A DNA stretch of 64,000 nt from CALJFL01 sp963669435 (GTDB lineage Bacteria; Pseudomonadota; Gammaproteobacteria; Pseudomonadales; Halieaceae), in contig OY770025.1 of the NCBI GenBank assembly GCA_963669435.1, positions 992,001 through 1,056,000 on the forward strand, read 5' to 3'. This document shows positions 1 through 8,770 of this stretch, one piece after another. Both the position numbers and the translations under genes were made by a program. The notes below the pieces were generated by a model. That model was not told where the DNA came from, did not search any database, and saw only the letters and a list, made by a program, of their open reading frames with translations. Position 1 is the stretch's first letter; each line of letters opens with the position of its first letter.

Positions 1-445
1 GGATCAGGATGCCTGCCTCTTCCAGCGTATTCTGCTCGTGGCCGAAACCCTGCTTCGCCCAGATCTGTACGTCCTCATTATCCAGGAAGGCCGACGCACC
101 GTGGGTGTGATCCCCGTGACCGTGGGTAAAAATAATCGCTACAACCGGTTTGTCAGTGATCTGCCGAAAATCCTCGCGAATCTGCCTGCTGGTGACGACG
201 TCCAGGCCGGTATCGACAACCACCACACCGTCACTGCCGACAATCATGCTCACCGGCGATACGGCATAGCCCACCGCCGTATAAACACTGTCAGACACAC
301 GAATGATGTCAGTGTTGAACTCCGCATTGCGATCGAGCAGCAACTGCGTTTCGGGGCTGGTATCTGCACCGGTACTCACCGGCGATACCAGCAACGCAGC
401 GAGGAGTAGGAACAGGTACCTGCAGGAGTTGGTTGTTTTCATCAT
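1..445 (-). CDS. MBL-fold hydrolase, alkyl-sulfatase-like (partial)
   Basis: The gene starts at a double ATG (445 or 442) and runs off the left edge of the window; 148 residues are visible. Residues 1-27 form a signal peptide (MMKTTNS then a hydrophobic run ending near STGADT), so the protein is exported. The metal-binding motif THGHGDHTHG at residues 107-116 is the zinc signature of the metallo-beta-lactamase fold. An H-x-H-x-D-H form followed by H-G is typical of alkyl sulfatases of the SdsA1/BDS1 kind, but the diagnostic C-terminal domains are outside the window. It lies 36 bp downstream of the TonB receptor on the same strand and is probably co-transcribed, which suggests uptake coupled to hydrolysis of a substrate. 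A lactonase or another MBL hydrolase remains possible. Confidence 0.75.
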   Translation of the reverse strand, partial: MMKTTNSCRYLFLLLAALLVSPVSTGADTSPETQLLLDRNAEFNTDIIRVSDSVYTAVGYAVSPVSMIVGSDGVVVVDTGLDVVTSRQIREDFRQITDKPVVAIIFTHGHGDHTHGASAFLDNEDVQIWAKQGFGHEQNTLEEAGILI

Positions 446-481
446 CGTGCCTTCCCCGTAGTCTGAATGGCTGGCGAGTCC

Positions 482-2887
482 TTAAAACTCAATACCAAAG
501 GATACACCGTAGGTACGTGTCGAGGCGTTCGTTACCCTACACAATACCACCTGGTTGATATCCCGGCGGGCATCGGTGGTATCACGCAGAATACCGTTGC
601 CGTCGTTAACCAGGACCTGGCCGCAATAGTGCTCATCGGTAAGGTTGTTCCCATAAAGCGCCACAGAGTATTGCTGATTGGCACCAAAGCGATAACTGAT
701 ATTGGCATTCACAATGGTGTAGTCATCAACCGAGAGCTGGTCCACCACGTCGGCATTACCATTGGTGGCGGTGGATTTAACCTGTTCGCCGGTATGGGAG
801 ACATTGGCAGTGAGGGTCATGTAATTACCGCCATCAAACTGGATCTCCTGAGCCGCCAGCACATTAAATGAAAGCTCCGGCGCGCTGGCCAGCTCGGCAC
901 CTTCAACAAAGCTGCTGTCACCGGCCTCGGTCACCTCTGAGTCCAGCAGGGAGATTCCCGCCTGGATGAACAGACCGTGGTCATTGCCGTAGTTCAGGTT
1001 CGCGTCCAGGCCGAGAATCTCGGATTCCGGCGCATTTTCCAGTACGGGGTTACCCATGGTGGTCACAAACTGCTGCAGATTTTCATATTCATAGAAGAAA
1101 GCTGCAGCATCCAGTTGCACCTGCCCATCAAACAGTGTGCCCTTGTAACCTATTTCCCAGGCGTCCAATGACTCCGGTTCCAGTTGGGTTTCCTCCAGCG
1201 AAGAGATCACATTGTCGACCGGCACCAACGCATAGACCGGGCGGGTATCCAGTGCAGAGCCTTTAAAACCGCGGGATGCGCTCACGTAGATCAGCGAGTC
1301 TTCGTTGGGCCGCCAATCCAGCTTCACCGTGTAGCCCACATCGTCATTTTCGAGGGTCTGGGATATCTGGCGGGCAATCTCATAGCCGTTATCGTCAAAC
1401 TCCGGCGTACCAGGGTTCTGTGCCGCCACCAAAGCGGCCACGTCACTGGAGAAGAACAGGGCATGGGTATCGATACCCTCGACGTTGGGGGATGACGGCA
1501 GGTAGTCGCCCTTGATCTCCTCGTCAGAGTAGCGCACACCCACGGTCAAGGTGGTGGAGTCGTTAAAGTCGTACTCACCCTGGGCATAGACCGCGGAGTT
1601 CTCCTTGGTATGATCCAGCTGCACATTGGGTATTTCCACGCCATTGCGGAAGGCTCCGCGCGCGCCGCGCAATCCGGTATAGGACTCGGCGTCATCTTCG
1701 AGGTAATACACCCCGGCGATCCAACGGAAGTCACCGTCGCTGGCAGAAATCAGGCGGAACTCCTGTTGGAAGGTATCGCGATCATCCTCCTGGTAGGACT
1801 GCAGCCCCAACGTATCGCCGCCATCATTGTCATTGGCGTTCTGGTAATCCAGGTTGTCCCAGGAGGTGATGGAGTTGAAGGTGGCCCACTCAAAGTCGTA
1901 ATCGAACTTCAGGTAAAAGCCCTTGGTAGACAGGTCCTCGTAGCCGATATCCTGGGCAGATCGATCCCAGTCACCGGTAGAGGGGTCGGAGGCCGGCTCA
2001 CCGGTGGCACCACCATCGCGACCGAGGCAGTTGGTGTCGTCTTCAAAGTCCACGATCCCCAGAGGCACCTGGTCACACAAGCCACCGGAGCCATCGGGAG
2101 AGCGGGTTCCCAGAGCGCGTACCGCGGTACTGTTGTTGTCACTTTCCAGTCCGTGAACATTAAAGGTTACCGTGGCGTAGTCGGAGGGCTCCCAGAGCAG
2201 GGTCAATCTTGCGGTCTTCGTATCGTCGTCGCCATAGCGCTCACCGTTGCTGACAGATTTAAAGGCGCCGTCGTTATCAATGGTCTGCAGCGCAAAGCGT
2301 CCGGCGAGGTTATCAGTGATATCAAATCCGAGGCCCAGTTCTGTCTGTATGTGATCATAGTTGCCGACCTTGGCATCGAAGCTACCGTGCAGTCCCGCGC
2401 CGATCTCCGGCTTTTTACTGATGTAGTTCACCGCACCGCCGGTGGTGTTCAACCCAAACAGCGTATTCTGGGGCCCCTTGAGCACCTCAACCCGTTCCAT
2501 GTCGTACAGTGCGGCCTTGGCGTGAAAGCCGTTGGTGAGGGTAATGCCGTCAAAGTACTGACCTACCGCGGAGGCCGCCGTCAAATGCACGTCGTTGGTA
2601 CCCACGCCACGCAGGAAATAACTCTTGTTGGAACCCGCCTGGGCGCCTGAAGACAGCCCCGGGGTAATCTCCACCAGCTCACTGGCATTACTGATGCCCA
2701 GGGTCTTGAGTGTATCGCCCGTAAATGCGCTAACCGCAACAGGCACGTCCTGTAACGACTCTGAGCGCTTCTGGGCGGTGACAATCACTTCTTCCAATAC
2801 AGCCATTGCCGGTGCATTCGCTACCAGCATGGCAGCACCAGAAAGGGCAATGATGGCAGACTTGGGGTACTTGTTCGCTGAGCTCAT
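482..2887 (-). CDS. TonB-dependent outer membrane receptor
   Basis: This encodes an outer-membrane active transporter of about 801 residues driven by TonB. The chosen ATG at 2887 has GAGGAG about 6 nt upstream; an ATG 17 codons earlier is less likely because it would precede the signal peptide. Residues 1-30 are a signal peptide ending at AMA, followed by the TonB box region EEVIVTAQKR. The plug domain carries the usual VEVLKGPQ and GGAVNYISKKP motifs, and the barrel ends with the C-terminal aromatic residue in GVSFGIEF, needed for outer-membrane assembly. The length and motifs match the large receptor family abundant in marine gammaproteobacteria (often annotated as Fe or polycyclic/steroid compound receptors). 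The substrate cannot be told from sequence. The downstream sulfatase-like gene may share its transcript. Confidence 0.9.
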   Translation of the reverse strand: MSSANKYPKSAIIALSGAAMLVANAPAMAVLEEVIVTAQKRSESLQDVPVAVSAFTGDTLKTLGISNASELVEITPGLSSGAQAGSNKSYFLRGVGTNDVHLTAASAVGQYFDGITLTNGFHAKAALYDMERVEVLKGPQNTLFGLNTTGGAVNYISKKPEIGAGLHGSFDAKVGNYDHIQTELGLGFDITDNLAGRFALQTIDNDGAFKSVSNGERYGDDDTKTARLTLLWEPSDYATVTFNVHGLESDNNSTAVRALGTRSPDGSGGLCDQVPLGIVDFEDDTNCLGRDGGATGEPASDPSTGDWDRSAQDIGYEDLSTKGFYLKFDYDFEWATFNSITSWDNLDYQNANDNDGGDTLGLQSYQEDDRDTFQQEFRLISASDGDFRWIAGVYYLEDDAESYTGLRGARGAFRNGVEIPNVQLDHTKENSAVYAQGEYDFNDSTTLTVGVRYSDEEIKGDYLPSSPNVEGIDTHALFFSSDVAALVAAQNPGTPEFDDNGYEIARQISQTLENDDVGYTVKLDWRPNEDSLIYVSASRGFKGSALDTRPVYALVPVDNVISSLEETQLEPESLDAWEIGYKGTLFDGQVQLDAAAFFYEYENLQQFVTTMGNPVLENAPESEILGLDANLNYGNDHGLFIQAGISLLDSEVTEAGDSSFVEGAELASAPELSFNVLAAQEIQFDGGNYMTLTANVSHTGEQVKSTATNGNADVVDQLSVDDYTIVNANISYRFGANQQYSVALYGNNLTDEHYCGQVLVNDGNGILRDTTDARRDINQVVLCRVTNASTRTYGVSFGIEF

Positions 2888-3297
2888 CGGGGTCTCCTCG
2901 CGGGCCCTGGCTCTACCCCTCAAAATGCGTAGGGACACCGACCGGGCACGTTGTTATTTTTGGAGTACCGCTGAGCTCAGACCACTATTCCAACCGGGAC
3001 CCCCAACCGGGATTCCCAACCGGGATTGCCCGGATTGAACCACTCCGGGACCAGTAAACTTACGCTCACCACACTCCGCTCACTTATAGAGGACCCACTA
3101 TAAGTTAACGCTCAACGAGTGATAATACTGCGAATATCGCTCTCACTATTCTCGAAACGCGCACAATTGACAGCTGCCATCGGTGCAATACAAAAGATGC
3201 ACGATGCCTTGCAGGCCGACGTAATCCCGCACCGGGCATGCAGAAAGTCCGGACGGTGCAGCTACTAGCGCTAGGGGCTTACGGGGAATTTTAGGAT
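2888..3297. other. Intergenic region upstream of the TonB receptor
   Basis: These 410 bases hold no convincing gene. There are three 13-bp tandem units beginning AACCGGGA at 2992-3030, and a perfect 8-bp inverted repeat ACTTATAG/CTATAAGT (3082-3089 and 3098-3105, 8-nt spacer). The inverted repeat sits upstream of the receptor gene and is a candidate operator. No regulator gene is adjacent. Confidence 0.5.
3082..3105. promoter_or_regulatory. Inverted repeat, candidate operator
   Basis: Perfect 8-bp arms ACTTATAG and CTATAAGT are separated by 8 nt in the AT-rich part of the region upstream of the TonB receptor. This is consistent with a dimeric regulator binding site. The assignment is inference from position and symmetry only. 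Confidence 0.3.
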
Positions 3298-4095
3298 CTA
3301 AAGCTTGGAGATGAGCGTGCGAATATCAAACGCGTCATCACCTTCATGCCTGGGGGCATAGGTATCGTAGGCAGCGGCTATTTTTTCGTAGCGCTCCTGT
3401 AAGCGCACCTTGTTGTAGGCATGTGATACCGCGTAGAACTCGCCCGCCTTTAACTGCGCGAGAATCCTGGCGGTAAAGTCATCGGTCTCCATACCCAACC
3501 CCAGGTTCTTGGTTAACTCGGATTTGACCAGCCCGGGCATGATGATTGCCACCTCGATAAAATCGGGTACTTCCTCGGCCAGCAACTCGGTCATTGCGAG
3601 GACCGAATGCTTGGAGGAAACATAGGCGTGGGCGGAAGGTACACAGGGATAAATGCTGTTTTCTGAACCCAGGTTGTAAATAGCTGCCGGCGTACCTTGC
3701 CCAATAAATCGCTTTCCGAACACCTGGATGCCGTGCACAACGCCAAAGATATTGACCTCGAATACCCTGCGGAAATCCTCCAGGTCCATGTCGATCAGCG
3801 GGGTCATACCCTGGCCGATGCCGGCGTTATTCACTAACACATCCACCTGCCCAAACTCTGCGAACGCAAACTCGGCGAGGTTCTCAACGTCTTCTCGCTG
3901 ACTTACATCACACACACAGCTGACCGCGGTGATCCCCCGTCCCTCTAACTCCGCCACAGCGGTGGCAAGATCATCTGAGGGCAATCCGGACACGACCACT
4001 TTCGCGCCGTCCATACCAAACTGCCCGGCCAGCGAGAGCCCGATACCCGTGGCGCTCCCGGTAATCACTACTACTTTGTCAGCATACGATTGCAT
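3298..4095 (-). CDS. SDR family NAD(P)-dependent oxidoreductase
   Basis: A 265-residue classical short-chain dehydrogenase/reductase. The cofactor motif TGSATGIG lies at residues 12-19, NNAG near residue 90 and the catalytic pair in YVSSK near residues 158-162; the length is standard for classical SDRs. The residue after strand beta-2 is not a clear Asp, so NAD versus NADP preference is unclear. It would oxidise or reduce an alcohol/ketone in the cytoplasm. It is on the same strand as its neighbours and 54 bp downstream of the DM13 gene, possibly in one transcription unit. The substrate is unknown. Confidence 0.88.
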   Translation of the reverse strand: MQSYADKVVVITGSATGIGLSLAGQFGMDGAKVVVSGLPSDDLATAVAELEGRGITAVSCVCDVSQREDVENLAEFAFAEFGQVDVLVNNAGIGQGMTPLIDMDLEDFRRVFEVNIFGVVHGIQVFGKRFIGQGTPAAIYNLGSENSIYPCVPSAHAYVSSKHSVLAMTELLAEEVPDFIEVAIIMPGLVKSELTKNLGLGMETDDFTARILAQLKAGEFYAVSHAYNKVRLQERYEKIAAAYDTYAPRHEGDDAFDIRTLISKL

Positions 4096-4149
4096 AAGTC
4101 ATAGCTCCCTGAGTTGATCCACAGTGCTACCGCCCCCGATGAGGAGGTT

Positions 4150-4626
4150 CTAGCGGTAGCTTGCAGCGGTGATAAATTCTCCGAAGGTCTCACACCAGAC
4201 GACCACGGTATTGAACGCAGCGAGATCAACAGCGGGATCGAGTTCGGCAATAAAATTCTTGAATGTCTTTACCTCGCCAACACGCAACATGGAAGACCGT
4301 AGTTGCTCGAATTCTGCCTCGGTCTCTACAAATGTCGGCGAGAGGTAGAGTTTGTAATCCGGGCCCGGCGCGAGCTCGCCCATAAAGGTAATATAGTCGG
4401 GGCCGAGAGACACAGTGCCTTCGCCCCAATGCAGGGCATCGCTCCCGGCAAGGTCGCGGGTAAATTCAGCAGAATAACTCGCCTGTGAAGACATACTCGC
4501 AACCGACGCATCGCTCGGCGCGGGCGGAGCAATCAGTATAGGCAACGCGTAAATGCCCGCTGCAAAGCCAACCCCTATAGCGACCGCATGCGTCGCAATC
4601 AGTAACACGTACTTCGCCAATTTCAT
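4150..4626 (-). CDS. DM13 domain-containing exported protein
   Basis: A 158-residue protein with an N-terminal signal/anchor segment (residues 4-32) followed by a DM13-like domain. The visible DM13 features are HWGEGTVSL, then an LGPDYKLYLSP-like strand and the closing VVVWCETFGEFITAA with its single Cys. In this family the Cys-containing strand is proposed to take part in redox or haem-linked electron transfer. It sits between a MoaF-like gene (23 bp upstream) and the SDR. The exact role is unknown. Confidence 0.7.
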   Translation of the reverse strand: MKLAKYVLLIATHAVAIGVGFAAGIYALPILIAPPAPSDASVASMSSQASYSAEFTRDLAGSDALHWGEGTVSLGPDYITFMGELAPGPDYKLYLSPTFVETEAEFEQLRSSMLRVGEVKTFKNFIAELDPAVDLAAFNTVVVWCETFGEFITAASYR

Positions 4627-4648
4627 AACGCCAATCCTTAATGGTATT

Positions 4649-5071
4649 TCAATCGGTCCAGGTAACCTCGTCTATGGTACCCGTTTGAAAACTGATGCCT
4701 GGATTATCCAGTGGGTAGCCCATTAGCGCAGTGATGTGCTCAACCTTGTTGCGTAAATCAAATATCAAGGAAACGTAATTGCCGTTCACAGTGTCGTGCC
4801 AGCTCACAAGAAATATCCCGTCCCCGATTCTTTTGGAGGAAAATTTCAGATCCTTGCCGGCAGCCCCTTTCAAGCGCCCCTCAACAAACTGATATTGCAG
4901 AGTGTCCTGTCCCAACGTTGTCACCACCGTCCCGGCGTAGGGATAGGTAGATCGAATTGATACATTGCCGATAGTCTCAGCCTCTAGCGGATTGGCGGAG
5001 ACGGTAAACACGGTGCTGAAAGTCAGCAACAAGGCCAATACAAGCGAGCTGTAGGCTTTCATTTTATTCAC
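4649..5071 (-). CDS. Exported MoaF-like / lipocalin-fold protein
   Basis: A 140-residue protein with a signal peptide (residues 1-26, cut near VSANP). The mature part is all-beta in appearance, with LQYQFVEGRLKG and VSWHDTVNGNYVSLIFDL strands recalling the MoaF/calycin-like family; this is recognition by pattern, not by search. It probably binds a small ligand in the periplasm. It is 23 bp upstream of the DM13 gene and likely co-transcribed with it. Confidence 0.5.
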   Translation of the reverse strand: MNKMKAYSSLVLALLLTFSTVFTVSANPLEAETIGNVSIRSTYPYAGTVVTTLGQDTLQYQFVEGRLKGAAGKDLKFSSKRIGDGIFLVSWHDTVNGNYVSLIFDLRNKVEHITALMGYPLDNPGISFQTGTIDEVTWTD

Positions 5072-5132
5072 TCCGTCAATTACATCCGTAGTCCATCCGG
5101 ACTGTTGAAACTATCACGTGCTATTGATGGCT

Positions 5133-6167
5133 TCACGGAGAACGCAGTAGCTCGACCACAACGCTTCCGATAGTACCCTTGGAAAGACTGAAATCCTCGA
5201 CAATCTCGAAGTGATTCAAGTCCGTTGCCTCTATCAGCCTGACCTCAGTACCACGATTTTGCAACGCAGTGGCAAAATCAAGGGTTTGTCGCTGAAACTC
5301 CGGGCTTTCATTACTGCCGTAAGCAAGCACCAGTTCGGCTTCAAGATTATCCAAATGGCGGATGGGACTCAGGGCGTCAACGGTGTGATCAGTGAAGGCG
5401 ACATATTCATTGCGCGAAGACAGGCTTACAGGGTAGAGATCAAACATCGCGCTAACCAACACCCCTTGCTTAACAATCGTGCCGGGCAGGTCATATTCGC
5501 TCCAATCCGTGGTCAGCACCACCGCCGCGAGATGCCCACCCGCCGAATGACCGGATACCAGGATGCGCTCAGGGTCAGCGTCAAACCGGGCTGCATTGCG
5601 ATATACCCAGGCCACCGCCTCCCGACTTTGTCGAGCCAGTGGCATGAGGTCGCCGTCTACCGCGTTGACCTTGATGTACTCGGGGATAACCACATGGGCA
5701 CCGGCCTTGAGGCTGGCCTCGGCAATGTAGGCATTACTGCGCGCCTCACCCACTATCCAGGCACCACCGTGAAAGTGGATATGGATAGGTGCATTGGGGT
5801 CGTCGCTGCGGTACCAGTCCAACTGCTCCATGGCGCCTTCGCCATAGTCGTGACGCTCTGGGTCACCGATACGAGCAAGAGCGCTTTCGTTTCTGGAATG
5901 CAGGTGGGCAAGCACCTCACCAATATTGTCTGCCCACACACGCTGATCATAGGCGTCGTCAAGCTGCGCTTCGGTATAGCCCATAAAAACCTTGTCGTCG
6001 CCATCAGCGACTACAGAGACACTGCAGCACCAGGCCAGCGCCACATAGAGAAACACAATTTTTAACACACTCGCGGGATCTGTGTAGCCTCGATGCTTGT
6101 AGTTCCAGCCGATGTAACAGGCATTGAGGGAGTGCGTGGGCAACTCAATTGGCCGTTTAGTTCGCAT
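5133..6167 (-). CDS. Alpha/beta hydrolase (esterase/kynurenine-formamidase-like), exported
   Basis: About 344 residues from the ATG at 6167; longer upstream starts would be entirely inside the methyltransferase gene. A hydrophobic segment near residues 28-48 (VLKIVFLYVALAWCCS) is a signal peptide or anchor. The oxyanion motif HGGAW and the nucleophile elbow GHSAGGH are both present, with a late DLNHFEI supplying the catalytic His. This layout is that of the HSL/BD-FAE group of alpha/beta hydrolases. It overlaps the stop of the upstream methyltransferase by 11 bp, so the two are translationally coupled. The substrate is unknown. Confidence 0.8.
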   Translation of the reverse strand: MRTKRPIELPTHSLNACYIGWNYKHRGYTDPASVLKIVFLYVALAWCCSVSVVADGDDKVFMGYTEAQLDDAYDQRVWADNIGEVLAHLHSRNESALARIGDPERHDYGEGAMEQLDWYRSDDPNAPIHIHFHGGAWIVGEARSNAYIAEASLKAGAHVVIPEYIKVNAVDGDLMPLARQSREAVAWVYRNAARFDADPERILVSGHSAGGHLAAVVLTTDWSEYDLPGTIVKQGVLVSAMFDLYPVSLSSRNEYVAFTDHTVDALSPIRHLDNLEAELVLAYGSNESPEFQRQTLDFATALQNRGTEVRLIEATDLNHFEIVEDFSLSKGTIGSVVVELLRSP

Positions 6168-6915
6168 CGGTTTTCCTCCCAATGTAGACACCATAACTGA
6201 AGTAGTCGCTATAGCGCTCATAAAGCGCAATCTCGTGACGCTCGGCTTCAACAATGGCTCGCGCCGCGTCGCTACCATCGTTTGCTGATAGTAACTCCGC
6301 AAATTGTGCGCGCATCGGATCGTAATAATTTTCCAGCCAACAGTGTTGGGGCAAACTGAAATATCCAAGCATCGAATACCCGCTGTTAGCGAGTTGTTCC
6401 TGCTTTACGGCCGCCGTGGCAATTTCGGGATAAACGCTATCCCAATGCTGTTGGATCTCAAGGGGCCGATTGTCCGTCGTCCAGGTAATCTCAGATACAA
6501 CGAGGATACCTCCCGGTTTAAGGTAGGGCCTCCAGTCCTTGAGCCCAGTGGTAAAACCCACGTTGTAAATCGCACCCTCGGACCAGATAACGTCAAACTG
6601 TTCGCGTTCGAAGGGCAATGATTCCATCGAGGCGCACACACCGGTGATTTTATCGGCCAGCCCTGCCCGCTCGGCGCGAACGGTCAACTCATCAAGAAAA
6701 TCCTGCAGGAAATCGACCGCGGTGATATGCGCATTGAGCTGGCGGGCCAGCACCAACGCGGAGGCACCGGTGCCGCAACCAATATCGGCAATCTCAAGTG
6801 GTTGTGTACGGTCGATACCCGCAAGGCTCAGGGCCCTGCTCGTCTCATCGTCCCCACCAGGCCCTTGTCGCAGGGCGCCCTTATGGAGGTCTACCAGCAG
6901 CTGCAGGTCGTGCAT
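6157..6915 (-). CDS. Class I SAM-dependent methyltransferase
   Basis: A 252-residue protein with a Rossmann methyltransferase core: motif I IADIGCGTGASAL at residues 42-54, motif II acidic residue in ITAVDF, motif IV FDVIWSEGAIYN, and post-motif LKPGGILVVSE. This matches the small-molecule methyltransferase family 11/25 group. It overlaps the following hydrolase start. The substrate cannot be assigned. Confidence 0.82.
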   Translation of the reverse strand: MHDLQLLVDLHKGALRQGPGGDDETSRALSLAGIDRTQPLEIADIGCGTGASALVLARQLNAHITAVDFLQDFLDELTVRAERAGLADKITGVCASMESLPFEREQFDVIWSEGAIYNVGFTTGLKDWRPYLKPGGILVVSEITWTTDNRPLEIQQHWDSVYPEIATAAVKQEQLANSGYSMLGYFSLPQHCWLENYYDPMRAQFAELLSANDGSDAARAIVEAERHEIALYERYSDYFSYGVYIGRKTDAN

Positions 6916-7000
6916 GGAAAACTCGCGTTATGTTAGGTTGTTTTGATCATACGCTGATACCACGAGCGTAGCAGTCTCTGCGGCAACCCGATCGAATGAC

Positions 7001-7627
7001 TCACGACACCGAGCGCTCCGCCATCTTGAAGGATTTGCGCTGTTCGGCCAATTGACGCTTCACACGTCGCAGCCACTCTAACTGACGGGGATAATCCCTG
7101 GGTAGCGGATGGTAATAGGCATACTGCGTTCCCGGCTTGAGAAGACCCAGGGGCTGGTCTACTGATAATACCTCCACCGCCTGTCTGGCCAACGGTAGCA
7201 GGGCCGGATTGACCCCCCAGGCGAAAACAACGGGCACATGCCGCACAAACAACTGTTCGAGTTCTTTCCTGCGCGCTGGTGAAAAAATCGAATGAGTGAT
7301 CCTCCGCGACTGCCTGGACCTGAGGAATGCGTAAAGCGCATTGGAATCCGGTGTACGAAGATCAGACAGATTGAGGATTCTCGCGCGCTGATACAACGAC
7401 CTGCCCATAAGCTTCATGACCTGGCGCTGGGTGGTATCGGCCTGGGTAAGGGATGGCTCCGTTGAGTCATCGATGCCATCCAACGGGTAGGAAGACCCCG
7501 GGTTCATCATGATGACCATAAGATCGGGACGCCTTTGCTCAGCTCCTACTCGGCACACATCCAGGTAACTGCGTAGCTTGTAACCACCGGAGGTATAGAA
7601 CTGGCCATACACCTGGAACCCGCGCAT
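7001..7627 (-). CDS. DUF1643 domain-containing protein
   Basis: A 208-residue cytoplasmic protein. The segment LMVIMMNPGSSYPLD followed by TQRQVMKLMGR and ARILNLSDLRTPDSN matches the DUF1643 pattern (MxNPS...T...V...G...NLF). The C-terminal YAYYHPLPRDYPRQ fits the same family. The biochemical function of the family is not known; uracil-DNA-glycosylase-like folds have been suggested. It is monocistronic by spacing. Confidence 0.7.
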   Translation of the reverse strand: MRGFQVYGQFYTSGGYKLRSYLDVCRVGAEQRRPDLMVIMMNPGSSYPLDGIDDSTEPSLTQADTTQRQVMKLMGRSLYQRARILNLSDLRTPDSNALYAFLRSRQSRRITHSIFSPARRKELEQLFVRHVPVVFAWGVNPALLPLARQAVEVLSVDQPLGLLKPGTQYAYYHPLPRDYPRQLEWLRRVKRQLAEQRKSFKMAERSVS

Positions 7628-7729
7628 TACAGCTACGCCCCAGGATGTCCGCTAACAGAGATCAAGAATGGAACACCATTGTGATCATTCGGCTGATAAC
7701 AATCGCTACGAATTCCGTACAAGGGCTTG

Positions 7730-8089
7730 TTAATCCTGTGGGATAGGCAGATTGTGCTGCCGCAGGAAAGATAATTTGTCCCAGTAACCGCGCTGAAACA
7801 CTATCTTGCCGTCCTCGATTTGAAAAAAACCACAGCCGCGAAAACCCACGGGGTCTTTCCACTCAAGTATGGCCCAGCTTCCATCCTGAAATATATTCTC
7901 CACGATGCAGACCATGTCTGCCGCAGCAAACTCATCAGCGAACATGGAACGAATCGCCCCTCGACCCACCACCTCCTGGTTGGCCACCTGATGGTTAGTG
8001 GCATGTTCAGCGTAGAAACTGGCAACTAAATCGGCATCGCCCTGATTGAACGCATCGACCCAGGATTGCACGACTTCCCTTGGCTCCAT
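7730..8089 (-). CDS. NTF2-like (SnoaL-type) protein
   Basis: A 119-residue single-domain protein with the cone-shaped NTF2-like pattern: VVQSWVDAFNQGDADLVASFYAEHATNH at the start and a WAILEWKDP ... GCGFFQIEDGKIVFQRGYWD end. Members act as isomerases, hydratases or binding proteins for small hydrophobic ligands. No catalytic assignment is possible. Confidence 0.75.
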   Translation of the reverse strand: MEPREVVQSWVDAFNQGDADLVASFYAEHATNHQVANQEVVGRGAIRSMFADEFAAADMVCIVENIFQDGSWAILEWKDPVGFRGCGFFQIEDGKIVFQRGYWDKLSFLRQHNLPIPQD

Positions 8090-8148
8090 AGCTTCACCTC
8101 ACTGATGCAATTCGCGGCGATGTAACATCGCCCGGGTGCCCCGCCCTG

Positions 8149-8430
8149 CTAGTCTACTACCGGGCCCTCGCCCCTGGAAAACAGGCGCTCACCCGCACGT
8201 TGCAGCGCATATGAAATCGGACTGCAGAGAAGAAACAGAACAGCGACAACTATTGGCGTGCCAAGCACAAACCAGATGCTGTCCGCCGAGGTCAGGTCCA
8301 GGTCAAACTGCACGGACCCATGGATTTGACCGGCGGCAAGAATAGCCACGGCGCATAAGAGGCCCAGCGCCAATGAAAACACCAGCGCGCATTTAAGTTG
8401 TCCCACCAGAAACTTGTTAAACCTGGCCAT
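8149..8430 (-). CDS. Small two-helix membrane protein
   Basis: 93 residues with two predicted transmembrane helices (about residues 12-34 and 50-72) and a charged C-terminus. It lies 12 bp downstream of the DUF6482-like gene on the same strand, so co-transcription is likely. I do not recognise the family. Confidence 0.55.
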   Translation of the reverse strand: MARFNKFLVGQLKCALVFSLALGLLCAVAILAAGQIHGSVQFDLDLTSADSIWFVLGTPIVVAVLFLLCSPISYALQRAGERLFSRGEGPVVD

Positions 8431-8441
8431 TGTTGATCTCT

Positions 8442-8759
8442 TTAATACCGGGTTTCCGGATAGGGGTTCTGGTCCAGTGGGACTTCCATCCTGTTACTGG
8501 CCGTATCGCTGGGCAGTCCCACCATTTCGTCGTAGGCACTCTCGTGTCGCAATACACGCTGGGGAATGTCCAGATGCTCGAAGGACTCGCGCATCACCAT
8601 AAGATTACGGCTGCATACTGGCCTTTTCTGACTCTCCCACACCAGGTGCTCTGCACCATCAATGACCACCACTGCCTGGTAAAGCGCCTGCTCCAGGGAG
8701 CAGATCACCAGCTTCTCCACCTTGTGGGATGCCAGTTCGTCAATAAAAATCTTCAACAC
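8442..8759 (-). CDS. DUF6482-like small protein
   Basis: 105 residues; the N-terminal half (FIDELASHKVEKLVICSLE) and the conserved-looking YDEMVGLP near residue 76 resemble the DUF6482 family of pseudomonads. This is recalled by pattern, not searched. It is predicted to be soluble. The function is unknown. Confidence 0.55.
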   Translation of the reverse strand: MLKIFIDELASHKVEKLVICSLEQALYQAVVVIDGAEHLVWESQKRPVCSRNLMVMRESFEHLDIPQRVLRHESAYDEMVGLPSDTASNRMEVPLDQNPYPETRY

Positions 8760-8770
8760 TTGCTCCTGAA

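Noticed and set aside
1610..2650. Long open frame on the plus strand opposite the TonB receptor.
   Set aside because: It is antisense to a well supported gene and lacks family features.
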